A stretch of DNA of 9,987 nt from Desulfohalobiaceae bacterium. Lineage in GTDB: Bacteria > Desulfobacterota > Desulfovibrionia > Desulfovibrionales > Desulfothermaceae. The stretch is from assembly GCA_021737525.1 (NCBI GenBank), contig JAIPDU010000040.1, positions 1 through 9,987 of the forward strand, given 5' to 3'. The notes under the pieces were generated by a model that had not been told where the DNA came from, made no database searches, and saw only the letters and a program-made list of their open reading frames with translations. Below are positions 1-6,954 of this stretch, in pieces (position 1 is the stretch's first letter; every line of letters begins with the position of its first letter). The position numbers and the translations under genes are program-made.

Positions 1-155
1 CCACGGAATCCTTCATCCGGAATATGATCGAGCGCGAGTTCCCCCGGGTCAAGGTTTCCCGCTTGGCCCAGGGTATACCCGTGGGGTCGGACCTGAAGTA
101 CGTGGACAAGGAGACTCTGAAGCAGTCACTGCAGCATCGTCAACCCCTGGAATGA
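1..155 (+). CDS. recR: RecR recombination mediator protein, C-terminal end (partial)
   Basis: The plus frame starting at base 3 is open from the left edge to a TGA at 153-155 and gives the last 50 residues of a protein. The segment SRLAQGIPVGSDLKYVD followed by ETLKQSL matches the RecR C-terminus; the E. coli protein has SRIAHGVPVGGELEMVD followed by TTLSHSL. RecR acts with RecO, and often RecF, to load RecA on single-stranded DNA at gaps. The zinc finger and most of the Toprim domain would lie left of the window. There is no T-tracted hairpin after the stop, so where transcription ends is unclear. The identification rests on a short but distinctive tail. Confidence 0.88.
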   Translation, partial: TESFIRNMIEREFPRVKVSRLAQGIPVGSDLKYVDKETLKQSLQHRQPLE

Positions 156-254
156 CATCCCGGGTTGGTTTGGCGAACATGCGAAGCGATTTCCGGGTTC
201 AGCCGCAACCCTGCGGAGTGGAGGGGGTCAACATGTTCCGGTCAAGGGCATGCA

Positions 255-283
255 TTGACAACTCCGGTATGGGAAATTATTTT
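255..283 (+). promoter_or_regulatory. Probable sigma70 promoter for the tRNA-Leu gene
   Basis: A perfect -35 hexamer TTGACA (255-260) is followed by a 17-nt spacer and TATTTT (278-283, 4 of 6 matches to TATAAT). Transcription would begin near 290, leaving a leader of about 75 nt to be trimmed from the tRNA precursor. The surrounding bases are more AT-rich than the flanking genes, which fits a promoter. This is a sequence match only. The rest of the recR-tRNA gap (156-363) shows no gene and no clear terminator. Confidence 0.6.
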
Positions 284-363
284 CTCCTATTGCCCTGAAC
301 AAGAGCTCCTTCTCTTCCTATCGGCATCGACGAGGAGGGGGAAATCCGGACAAGTCCTGACAA

Positions 364-448
364 GCGAGGGTGGCGGAATTGGTAGACGCGCTGGACTTAG
401 GATCCAGTGGCTGTGGCCGTGAGGGTTCGAATCCCTCCCCTCGCACCA
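364..448 (+). tRNA. tRNA-Leu (anticodon UAG), CCA encoded
   Basis: A full type II tRNA can be folded by eye. The acceptor arm pairs GCGAGGG (364-370) with CCCTCGC (438-444), followed by discriminator A445 and encoded CCA (446-448). The anticodon stem CTGGA/TCCAG (391-395/403-407) closes the loop CTTAGGA, which puts anticodon TAG at 398-400. An extended variable arm follows, as expected for leucine tRNAs. The T arm is GAGGG-TTCGAAT-CCCTC (421-437). It would read CUA and, through U34 wobble, other CUN codons. It has its own upstream promoter and downstream terminator, so it looks like a single-gene transcription unit. Confidence 0.97.
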
Positions 449-460
449 CCGCCGCTGCTC

Positions 461-499
461 GAAAGACTTTTCAGGGGATCGCTGAAAGGTCTTTTTTTA
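461..499 (+). terminator. Rho-independent terminator after tRNA-Leu
   Basis: A 13-bp stem (462-474 with 482-494, one G-T pair) closes a 7-nt loop and runs into seven consecutive T residues (492-498). It begins 13 nt past the tRNA CCA end and separates the tRNA from the tig block. Confidence 0.92.
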
Positions 500-505
500 T
501 ATTTG

Positions 506-630
506 GTGATTGGACGTAAACTCACCCACCTCCTTCGTCGCTGCATAATTTTGAAATCCTCATGTATTAATATACACTGCGGCTTCAAAATTTCGTCTCC
601 TCGTATCTGGGCAAGTTTACGTCCAATCAC
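506..630. repeat. 125-bp interrupted palindromic intergenic element (MITE/REP-like)
   Basis: The two ends are perfect 17-nt inverted repeats: GTGATTGGACGTAAACT at 506-522 and its complement at 614-630. Symmetry continues inward with AATTTTGAA (547-555) against TTCAAAATT (584-592), and at the centre TGTAT (563-567) against ATACA (572-576). All pairs share nearly the same axis, near 568-570. The core is more AT-rich than the flanking genes. No convincing gene lies inside; the open frames across it on both strands run through palindromic DNA and the neighbouring tRNA. A near copy of one end sits at 2180-2200. This looks like a dispersed small repeat or a non-autonomous element remnant. No transposase or target-site duplication is evident. 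Confidence 0.75.
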
Positions 631-829
631 GGTTTTCGGTCAGGCACTATTAGGCGGAGAGTTCTCGAATGCGGCCGGGTGGCTTGACACCTGCGGGAGC
701 TGGCGAGGCTTTGGCAAAGAGCCGCTCTTTTCGGGGATTCACGGCGACGGCGAAGCGGGGCGGGCGGTGAGCGCTCGAGCCCTGGTAGCGGAATAACCCT
801 AAGACACTAAGGCAGGAGGCATATAGTCG
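631..829 (+). promoter_or_regulatory. Leader/upstream region of tig
   Basis: This GC-rich stretch between the palindrome and tig must hold the promoter of the proteostasis block, unless transcription comes from further left past a strong terminator. A perfect TTGACA sits at 684-689, but the base run at the matching -10 distance (GGCTTT, 707-712) is poor, so it is only a candidate. A short hairpin AAAGAG-CCG-CTCTTT (716-730) follows. The ribosome binding site for tig is AGGAGG at 814-819. No gene is supported here. Confidence 0.35.
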
Positions 830-2176
830 ATGGAATATCAGGTGGAAGAAGTTTCCCCGGTTCAGAAGAAGGTCAACGTCACCGTCCCCGCGGAAGAGGT
901 GAATGCGGCTTTGAATGCCACTGTGGCCCTGTTCAGGAAGGACTTGAAGATCTCGGGGTTCCGCCAGGGAAAGGTTCCGGGCGAGCTCGTGGAGGGCCGC
1001 TTTCAGAAGGAGGTCTATGAACAGGCCCAAAAGGACCTCTTGAACGTGCATTTCAACCAGATTTTCAGCGAGCTTGGCGTGGAGCCCTCCGCGGGGCTCA
1101 ATATAGACGATAAGGGCTCGATGAAGAGGGACGAGGATTTCCAGTACAGCATTGAGTTCGAGGTCCGGCCCGATGTCGAGCTCCCGGAATATCACGGCCT
1201 CCAGGTGCAGGAGCGCAAGACCGAGGTGGATCAGGAGCAGGTGGACAGCATGATCCATCAGCTGCAGCGCGCCTCGAGCAGCCTAGAGGTAGCGCAGGAG
1301 CAGCGGCCCCCGAAGGACGGGGACGTGGCGGTGGTCGACTTCCAGGTGTACGAGAACGGCGAGCCACTGGAGAACTTCCAGTCCACCGGATTCGAGCTGC
1401 CCCTGGGACAGGGTCAGGCCCTGGAGGATTTCGAGGCCATCGCCAAGGAGCTCAATCCCGGGGAGCGGACCAGGAAGGAGATCACCTTCCCCGAGGACTT
1501 CATCAACGAGGATCTGGCGGGGAAGACCGTGGAAATGGAGGTCCAGCTCAACGTGGTCAAGGAGTACGCCCTGCCCGAGGTGGACGAGGATCTCGCAGCC
1601 AAGGTGGGGGCGGGGTCCGTGCAGGAGCTCCGGGACAAGCTGACCGAGAATATGGCCAAGTACCAGGAGAACATGGAGAAGTCCCGCGCCCAGCAGCAGC
1701 TGCTGGATCAGCTCTCCTCCCGGGTCGAGGTGCCCATTCCGCCGTCCATGCTCGAGTCGCAGCTGAACTATCTCCTGGAGAGGAAGCGGGAGCAGATGGA
1801 GCAGCAGGGCAAGAGCCCCGAGACCCTGGGCAGCGATGAGGAGCTCCGGGAACAGTTTCGGCCCGAGGCGGAGGAGAATGTGAAGAAGCAGCTCATTCTG
1901 CTGGAGATCGCCGGCAAGGAAGAGCTGACTGTGAGCGATCAGGAAGTGGAGCGCCAGGTGCAGCGCCTGGCCCAGGAGAACGGACAGGATCCCCAGCAGC
2001 TCAAGCAGTATTACGAGCAGAACAACCTGATGTTCGCCCTGCGGGACAGTCTCCTCGCGGACAAGGCCATGGAAACGCTCTATCAATACGCCCAGGTGGA
2101 GAAAGTGGACTCCCTGGACGAGGACGAGGAAGCCGAATCAGGCACTGAGTCCGTGTCCGAGTCGGAGCAGGAATAG
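830..2176 (+). CDS. tig: Trigger factor, ribosome-associated chaperone and peptidyl-prolyl isomerase
   Basis: This 448-residue protein has the three-part layout of trigger factor. The N-terminal ribosome-binding domain (about 1-115) contains the signature GFRQGKVP at 43-50, which docks at the ribosomal tunnel exit. An FKBP-like isomerase domain lies at about 162-245 (KDGDVAVVDFQVYENGE onward). A long helical chaperone domain rich in Glu, Gln and Lys spans about 250-425. The last 20 or so residues form a very acidic Ser/Glu tail. The ATG at 830 follows AGGAGG (814-819) at 10 nt, and length is normal for the family. It shelters nascent chains in the cytoplasm and is placed directly before the protease genes clpP and clpX, a common bacterial arrangement. 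Confidence 0.97.
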   Translation: MEYQVEEVSPVQKKVNVTVPAEEVNAALNATVALFRKDLKISGFRQGKVPGELVEGRFQKEVYEQAQKDLLNVHFNQIFSELGVEPSAGLNIDDKGSMKRDEDFQYSIEFEVRPDVELPEYHGLQVQERKTEVDQEQVDSMIHQLQRASSSLEVAQEQRPPKDGDVAVVDFQVYENGEPLENFQSTGFELPLGQGQALEDFEAIAKELNPGERTRKEITFPEDFINEDLAGKTVEMEVQLNVVKEYALPEVDEDLAAKVGAGSVQELRDKLTENMAKYQENMEKSRAQQQLLDQLSSRVEVPIPPSMLESQLNYLLERKREQMEQQGKSPETLGSDEELREQFRPEAEENVKKQLILLEIAGKEELTVSDQEVERQVQRLAQENGQDPQQLKQYYEQNNLMFALRDSLLADKAMETLYQYAQVEKVDSLDEDEEAESGTESVSESEQE

Positions 2177-2179
2177 TTA

Positions 2180-2200
2180 GTGATTGGATACAAACTCACC
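2180..2200 (+). repeat. Solo half-copy of the palindrome end in the tig-clpP gap
   Basis: The 21-nt sequence GTGATTGGA-TAC-AAACTCACC begins 3 nt after the tig stop. It matches 506-526 at 18 of 21 positions, with the only differences in the three central bases (CGT there, TAC here). The opposite arm of the palindrome (610-630, read in reverse complement) also shares the outer bases. No second arm is visible nearby, so it is a single end. It lies just upstream of the clpP ribosome binding site. Confidence 0.6.
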
Positions 2201-2203
2201 GCC

Positions 2204-2209
2204 AAGGAG
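2204..2209 (+). promoter_or_regulatory. Ribosome binding site that fixes the clpP start
   Basis: AAGGAG lies 7 nt before the ATG at 2217. The frame could be read upstream to a TTG at 2184, but that would translate the repeat and the ribosome binding site itself. The ATG is therefore the start chosen. Confidence 0.85.
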
Positions 2210-2216
2210 CAGCGTT

Positions 2217-2816
2217 ATGAATATACCCATTGTCATCGAAACCACGGGCCGGGGCGAGCGGGCCTATGACATCTATTCCCGCTTGCTCAAGGACCGGATC
2301 ATCCTTTTGGGCACTCCAGTCGACGACTACGTGGCCAACTTGATCTGCGCCCAGCTCCTTTTCCTGGAGTCCGAGGACACGGAGAAGGAGATCAACTTCT
2401 ACATCAATTCCCCCGGGGGATCGGTCACAGCCGGTCTGGCCATCTACGACACCATGCAGTATATCTCCGCGCCGGTGGCCACGCTCTGTCTGGGCCAGGC
2501 CTCGAGCATGGGGGCCCTGCTCTTGGCCGGCGGCGCGCCCGGATTGCGCTTCGGCCTTCCGGACAGCAGGGTGCTCCTGCACCAGCCCATGGGCGGATTC
2601 CAGGGACAGGCCTCGGATATTGACATTCAAGCCAGAGAGATTATTCGTCTTAAGAAGAGGCTGAACGAGATCCTGGCTCAGCATACGGGCCAGGACCTGG
2701 AACAGGTGGAAACGGACACGGACCGCGACTATTTCATGAGCGCCGAAGAGGCCAGGGAATACGGCGTCATCGACGAGGTCCTGCAGTCCAGAAAGGATAT
2801 GGCTGGCCGGAAATAG
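2217..2816 (+). CDS. clpP: ATP-dependent Clp protease, proteolytic subunit ClpP
   Basis: This 199-residue serine peptidase carries the complete ClpP catalytic triad: S97 in GQASSMGA, H122 in LLHQPMGG and D171 in TDRDYF. The numbering equals that of mature E. coli ClpP. The oxyanion-region motif INSPGGSVTAGLAIYD is at about 63-78. ClpP forms a double heptameric barrel in the cytoplasm and cuts peptides fed by ClpX or another Clp ATPase. There is essentially no N-terminal propeptide when translation starts at the ATG at 2217. The gene is 40 nt after tig and 63 nt before clpX, so the three are probably co-transcribed. Nothing suggests loss of function. Confidence 0.98.
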   Translation: MNIPIVIETTGRGERAYDIYSRLLKDRIILLGTPVDDYVANLICAQLLFLESEDTEKEINFYINSPGGSVTAGLAIYDTMQYISAPVATLCLGQASSMGALLLAGGAPGLRFGLPDSRVLLHQPMGGFQGQASDIDIQAREIIRLKKRLNEILAQHTGQDLEQVETDTDRDYFMSAEEAREYGVIDEVLQSRKDMAGRK

Positions 2817-2879
2817 GGCCCAGCCGATCTCACAAGGAACCGGCCTGCGATTAATAAACTAAGGCCTTGGGATATAGAG

Positions 2880-4127
2880 ATGGATACGGAAGAGAATACC
2901 CAGAACGGCGTGACCTGCTCTTTTTGCGGCAAGACGCAGGAAAATGTGCAGCGTCTCATTGCCGGACCGGATGTCTACATCTGCGACGAGTGCGTGGGGC
3001 TCTGCAACGAGATCCTGACCCAGGACAAGCTCACCGAGGAGACCGAGGAGGGGAGGCACCTGCCTCCGGATGCGGTCAAGAAGGCCCTGGACGAGTACAT
3101 CATCGGCCAGGAGGAGGCCAAGCGCATCCTTTCCGTGGCGGTGTACAACCACTACAAGCGGGTCCACTACAAGGAGAACTCGCAGCAGGACGTGCAGCTG
3201 GACAAGAGCAACATCCTCCTGCTGGGGCCCACGGGGTGCGGCAAGACCCTCATGGCCCAGACCCTGGCCCGCATTCTGCAGGTCCCCTTCGCCATAGCCG
3301 ACGCCACGAATCTCACCGAGGCGGGATACGTGGGCGAGGATGTGGAGAATATCCTGGTGCAGCTGTTGCAGAACGCGGACTACGATATCGAGGCCGCCTC
3401 CAAGGGGATCGTGTATGTGGACGAGATCGACAAGATCTCCAAGAAGTCCGACAGCGCCTCGATCACCAGGGACGTTTCCGGAGAGGGGGTGCAGCAGGCC
3501 CTGCTCAAGATCATGGAGGGGACCGAGGCCAACATCCCCCCCAAGGGCGGACGCAAGCATCCCCAGCAGGAATATATCCGGCTGGATACGAGCAATATCC
3601 TCTTCATCATGGGCGGCGCGTTCATCGATCTGGAGCGGATTATCAAGATGCGCACCCAGGGCACTGCCATGGGCTTCGGCGCGGATGTGGGCGCGCACAA
3701 GGAAAAGAGCCAGGGAGAGATCCTGCGACAGGTGCGCCCCGACGACCTGATCAAGTTCGGGCTGATCCCCGAATTCGTGGGCCGCATCCCGGTCCAGGCC
3801 GCCCTGGACGAGCTGGAGGAGGACGATCTGGTCCGCATCCTGACCGAGCCCAAGAACGCCCTGGTCAAGCAGTACCAGAAGCTCTTCGAGCTGGATCACG
3901 TTTCGCTTCATTTCACGCAGAACGCCCTCAAGGCCATCGCCAGGCAGTCCATGGAGCGCAAAACAGGGGCCAGGGGGCTGCGGAGCATCATGGAGTCCAA
4001 AATGATGGACATCATGTACCGGCTGCCCTCCCTGGAAGGGGTTCAGGAATGCGTGATCAACAGCTCCACGGTGGAGGAAGGCGCGGAGCCGATCCTGTTC
4101 TACGAGAAGCGGGCAAAAACCGCCTGA
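2880..4127 (+). CDS. clpX: ATP-dependent Clp protease, ATP-binding subunit ClpX
   Basis: This 415-residue AAA+ unfoldase has every hallmark of ClpX. The N-terminal zinc-binding domain has C13, C16, C35 and C38. Walker A is GPTGCGKT (116-123), the pore loop is GYVGED (149-154), Walker B is IVYVDEIDK (177-185), the RKH pore loop is at 225-227, and the sensor II region GARGLR is at 363-368. The ClpP-docking tripeptide is MGF (264-266), where E. coli has IGF. ClpX recognises tagged substrates, unfolds them and threads them into ClpP. The ribosome binding site is weak: only GGGA at 2869-2872, 7 nt before the ATG. The start is still secure because the zinc finger begins soon after it. Confidence 0.98.
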   Translation: MDTEENTQNGVTCSFCGKTQENVQRLIAGPDVYICDECVGLCNEILTQDKLTEETEEGRHLPPDAVKKALDEYIIGQEEAKRILSVAVYNHYKRVHYKENSQQDVQLDKSNILLLGPTGCGKTLMAQTLARILQVPFAIADATNLTEAGYVGEDVENILVQLLQNADYDIEAASKGIVYVDEIDKISKKSDSASITRDVSGEGVQQALLKIMEGTEANIPPKGGRKHPQQEYIRLDTSNILFIMGGAFIDLERIIKMRTQGTAMGFGADVGAHKEKSQGEILRQVRPDDLIKFGLIPEFVGRIPVQAALDELEEDDLVRILTEPKNALVKQYQKLFELDHVSLHFTQNALKAIARQSMERKTGARGLRSIMESKMMDIMYRLPSLEGVQECVINSSTVEEGAEPILFYEKRAKTA

Positions 4128-4192
4128 TCCCGCCTTTTGTCGAGCATTTCGCGCTCTGTTCGATCCCCTGTCCTCTCTGTTTTTCGTAAACA

Positions 4193-4198
4193 TATAAC
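4193..4198 (+). promoter_or_regulatory. Candidate -10 box of a lon promoter
   Basis: TATAAC (5 of 6 matches to TATAAT) sits in a short AT-rich patch in the clpX-lon gap. The base run at the expected -35 distance (GTCCTC, 4170-4175) is poor. No CIRCE operator and no good sigma32-type promoter was seen. If used, transcription would start near 4205, within the foldable leader. The gap lacks an obvious intrinsic terminator, so read-through from clpX is also likely. Confidence 0.35.
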
Positions 4199-4256
4199 AC
4201 CGCCTCCGGGCGCCCCGGATGGGCCGCCGCGGGGGCGGTGAATCCCATATAGGAGG
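4198..4256 (+). promoter_or_regulatory. Foldable GC-rich leader of lon including its ribosome binding site
   Basis: An outer 7-bp stem CACCGCC/GGCGGTG (4198-4204 with 4234-4240) encloses a hairpin TCCGGG-CGC-CCCGGA (4205-4219) and a possible small CCG/CGG hairpin (4224-4232). The ribosome binding site AGGAGG (4251-4256) lies outside this fold, 4 nt before the ATG. The CCTCC at 4203-4207 could instead pair with GGAGG at 4252-4256, which would mask it. The pairings are visible in the sequence; any control role is inference. Confidence 0.4.
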
Positions 4257-4260
4257 TCCT

Positions 4261-6684
4261 ATGACCGGAACACCGCAACAGATGCCGCTGATGACCCTGC
4301 GGGAAGTGGTCATGTTTCCCCAGTCCATCGCACCGCTCTATGTGGGGCGGCAGGCGTCCATCCGGGCTGTGGAGCAGGCCCTGACCGAATACGATAAGCA
4401 CATCCTTCTGGCTACCCAGCGCGATCCGGAGGTGGAGAATCCGGATGTGGAGCAGGTCTACGGCATGGGCGTTGTGTGCAAGATCCTGCAGCTTCTGCGC
4501 ATGCCTGACGGTACGGTGAAGGTGCTCTTCGAGGGACAGCACCGCGCCATTTGGCAGGGAAGCGACCCGCTGTTCAAGTCCGATGAGGAATTCCCTGTCG
4601 TGGCAGTGGAGCCCGTCCAGGAGCCGGAAACCTGGGACGAGGAGGCCCGGACCCTGGTCCAGATGACCCAGGAGTCCGTGAACAATCTGGCCCAGGGCGG
4701 CAACCGGATATCCAAGGAGGGGCTCAAGGCAATCCAGGAGCTGGAGAATCCCGGGGAGCTGGCGGATACAGTGATCCCCTATCTCAAGGCGGATTACGAG
4801 AAAAAGCAGAGCATCCTGGAGCTCGTCGATCCCAAGCGGCGCCTGGAGGAGGTTTACGGCCTGCTCGTCGCGGAGCTGGAACACTCCCAGGTGGAGCAGA
4901 AGATCAACGAGCGGGTCAAGGAACAGATCGAGGCCAATCAGAAGAACTACTACCTCAACGAGCAGCTCAAGGCTATCCACAAGGAGATGGGCCTGGAGCA
5001 GGAGCCCGGAGAGGAAGGACAGGAGCTCCTGGAGCGCCTGGACGCCAAGGAGATGCCAGAGGAGGCCCGGGAGAAGGCCCGCAAGGAGATCAAGAAGCTG
5101 CAGCAGATGCAGCCCTCCTCCGCGGAATACACCGTGGTCCGCAACTATGTGGACACTGTGCTGGACCTGCCCTGGGACCAGCTCAAGGAAACCGAGCTGG
5201 ATCTGGACCAGGCCGACAAGATCCTGGACGAGGACCACTACGGACTGGAGAAGCCCAAGGAGCGGATCCTGGAGTTTTTGGCCGTGCAGCAGATGGTGCA
5301 GAAGATGCAGGGCACCATCCTCTGCCTGGTGGGTCCTCCGGGAGTGGGCAAGACCTCCCTGGCCAAATCCATCGCCCGCAGCACGGACCGGGAGTTCATT
5401 CGCCTCTCCCTGGGAGGTGTCCGGGACGAGGCGGAGATCCGCGGGCACCGCAGGACCTATGTGGGCGCCATGCCCGGCAAGATCCTGCAGAACCTCAAGC
5501 GGCGGGAATACAACAATCCGGTGATGTGCCTGGACGAGGTGGACAAATTGAGCTCCGACTTCCGGGGCGATCCCTCCTCGGCCCTTTTGGAGGTGCTGGA
5601 TCCGGAGCAGAACTACGCCTTCAACGACCACTATCTGGACCTGGAGTACGACCTGTCCAACATCTTCTTCGTGACCACGGCGAATACGCTGCAGACCATC
5701 CCCTGGGCCCTGCGGGACCGCATGGAGGTCATCGAGCTCCCCGGATATCTGGAGACGGAGAAGATGCACATCGCGCAGAAGTTCCTGCTCCCCAAGCAGC
5801 TCGCAAAGCACGGACTGAGCGGGGAAAACATCCATGTGTCCGAGGGGGCCATCAATGAGGTGATGCGCCGTTACACCCGCGAGGCGGGGGTGCGGAATCT
5901 GGAGCGGGAGCTGGCCAACATCTGCCGCAAGGTGGTCCGGCGCTTTGTCCAGAACAAGGAGGACAGGCAGAAGGTCCAGGTGACCAAGAAGAGCATTCCG
6001 GGCTACCTCGGCGTGCCCCGCTATCGCTACGGCGAGCGCGAGCAGGAGGCCCAGGTGGGTCTGGGGACGGGCATGGCCTGGACCGAGCTGGGCGGCGAGC
6101 TGCTCATGATTGAAGTGGCCCTGATGAATGGCACGGGCAAGATCGAGGTCACGGGCAAGATCGGTGACGTGATGCAGGAGTCCGCGCGCGCGGCTCTGAG
6201 CTATGTGCGTTCCCGTTCCGGGCTCTTCGGTCTGCGGCCGGAGTTCTACAAGGAGATCGACGTGCATGTGCACATCCCAGAGGGAGCAACCCCCAAGGAC
6301 GGGCCCTCCGCCGGGATCACCATGGCCACGTCCCTGGTTTCCTCCCTGCTGAACATGCCAGTGGACAACAGCCTGGCCATGACCGGGGAGATCACCCTGC
6401 GGGGCAGGGTCCTGCCCATCGGCGGGCTCAGGGAGAAGCTTCTGGCAGCGCACCGGGGCCATATCAGCAAGGTGATCATCCCCAGGGAGAACAGCAAGGA
6501 TCTCAAGGAAGTGCCCCAGGCCATCCTCAAGGATCTGGAGATCAGGGAAGTGGATCACATGGACGAGGTGCTCCCCAATGCCTTGGTCAACGTGGGCCAG
6601 GAAGAGATCTTTCGCGGCAAGAACGACGCCATTCCCCTGGTGCAGTATCTGCGCAAGGAAGAGCAGACGCGCAAGACGCAATAA
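4261..6684 (+). CDS. lon: ATP-dependent Lon protease (LonA type)
   Basis: This 807-residue LonA protease reads in order as an N-terminal substrate-recognition domain (about 8-205), a charged helical linker (about 205-310), the AAA+ module and a C-terminal serine-lysine protease domain. Walker A is GPPGVGKT (358-365), Walker B is VMCLDEVDK (421-429) and the pore loop is TYVGAMPG with Y400. The catalytic dyad is S683 in PKDGPSAGI and K726 in GGLREKLLAA, matching E. coli S679 and K722. Lon is a cytoplasmic hexamer that degrades misfolded and regulatory proteins without a partner peptidase. The ATG at 4261 follows AGGAGG at 4 nt. An upstream in-frame ATG at 4219 was rejected because it lies inside the leader hairpin and lacks a ribosome binding site. 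Confidence 0.98.
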   Translation: MTGTPQQMPLMTLREVVMFPQSIAPLYVGRQASIRAVEQALTEYDKHILLATQRDPEVENPDVEQVYGMGVVCKILQLLRMPDGTVKVLFEGQHRAIWQGSDPLFKSDEEFPVVAVEPVQEPETWDEEARTLVQMTQESVNNLAQGGNRISKEGLKAIQELENPGELADTVIPYLKADYEKKQSILELVDPKRRLEEVYGLLVAELEHSQVEQKINERVKEQIEANQKNYYLNEQLKAIHKEMGLEQEPGEEGQELLERLDAKEMPEEAREKARKEIKKLQQMQPSSAEYTVVRNYVDTVLDLPWDQLKETELDLDQADKILDEDHYGLEKPKERILEFLAVQQMVQKMQGTILCLVGPPGVGKTSLAKSIARSTDREFIRLSLGGVRDEAEIRGHRRTYVGAMPGKILQNLKRREYNNPVMCLDEVDKLSSDFRGDPSSALLEVLDPEQNYAFNDHYLDLEYDLSNIFFVTTANTLQTIPWALRDRMEVIELPGYLETEKMHIAQKFLLPKQLAKHGLSGENIHVSEGAINEVMRRYTREAGVRNLERELANICRKVVRRFVQNKEDRQKVQVTKKSIPGYLGVPRYRYGEREQEAQVGLGTGMAWTELGGELLMIEVALMNGTGKIEVTGKIGDVMQESARAALSYVRSRSGLFGLRPEFYKEIDVHVHIPEGATPKDGPSAGITMATSLVSSLLNMPVDNSLAMTGEITLRGRVLPIGGLREKLLAAHRGHISKVIIPRENSKDLKEVPQAILKDLEIREVDHMDEVLPNALVNVGQEEIFRGKNDAIPLVQYLRKEEQTRKTQ

Positions 6685-6715
6685 GGGGTGCCTATGAGGC
6701 ACGCCCCGATAAAAT

Positions 6716-6748
6716 AAAAAGGGACGCGCTCCGGCGCGTCCCTTTTTT
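6716..6748 (+). terminator. Rho-independent terminator after lon
   Basis: A perfect GC-rich 9-bp stem GGGACGCGC/GCGCGTCCC (6721-6729 with 6734-6742) closes a TCCG tetraloop. It is extended by A5 before it and T6 after it (6743-6748). It starts 32 nt after the lon stop and should end the tig-clpP-clpX-lon block. The A-tract could let it work on the minus strand too, but tgt ends about 330 bp away. Confidence 0.95.
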
Positions 6749-6814
6749 ATGGGCAAATAGGGTTCATCGCATGTTTTCGAACCGCCAAGTCGCGAAGGGC
6801 GCCAAGGAAGAATA

Positions 6815-6847
6815 TTGTGCCCTGCTGGGTTGAACAGCAGGGCACAA
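6815..6847. repeat. Perfect 13-bp hairpin (loop of 7)
   Basis: TTGTGCCCTGCTG (6815-6827) pairs perfectly with its complement at 6835-6847 around the loop GGTTGAA. It follows the left inverted repeat after only 3 nt. There is no T-tract on either strand, so it is not a standard terminator. Confidence 0.75.
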
Positions 6848-6954
6848 GGCCTTGCCACTCAACAAGAGAATGGCGTCTTGTTCATATCTCCCTGAAAATA
6901 ACGAATGGACTCTAATGGTCAGATTCACAAGAAAAGCGGAATAGAAGGCTCAGT

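Noticed and set aside
195..216. Short hairpins after recR (GGGTT/AACCC and CCGCA/TGCGG) as a terminator.
   Set aside because: The stems are only 5 bp, are mutually exclusive and have no following T-tract.
364..448. tRNA-Leu as an integration site for a genomic island.
   Set aside because: No second copy of the tRNA 3' end, no integrase and no shift in base composition is seen in the window.
407..796. An open frame running from inside tRNA-Leu through the terminator, the palindrome and the tig leader, and a minus-strand frame over 397-630.
   Set aside because: They cross an RNA gene, an intrinsic terminator and a palindromic repeat, have no good ribosome binding site and show no family resemblance.
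2184..2216. TTG start adding 11 residues to ClpP.
   Set aside because: It would translate the repeat and the AAGGAG site. The ATG at 2217 has ideal spacing and gives the usual ClpP length and triad numbering.
4128..4192. Heat-shock control of lon by a CIRCE operator or a sigma32-type promoter.
   Set aside because: No TTAGCACTC-n9-GAGTGCTAA repeat is present, and the CCCCTGT run has no CTTGAAA-like element at a proper distance.
4057..6858. A 933-codon open frame antisense to lon, and several long antisense frames under tig, clpX and tgt.
   Set aside because: They mirror the GC-rich third positions of the real genes, contain low-complexity Leu/His/Gly-rich sequence with no recognisable domain, and overlap fully supported genes.
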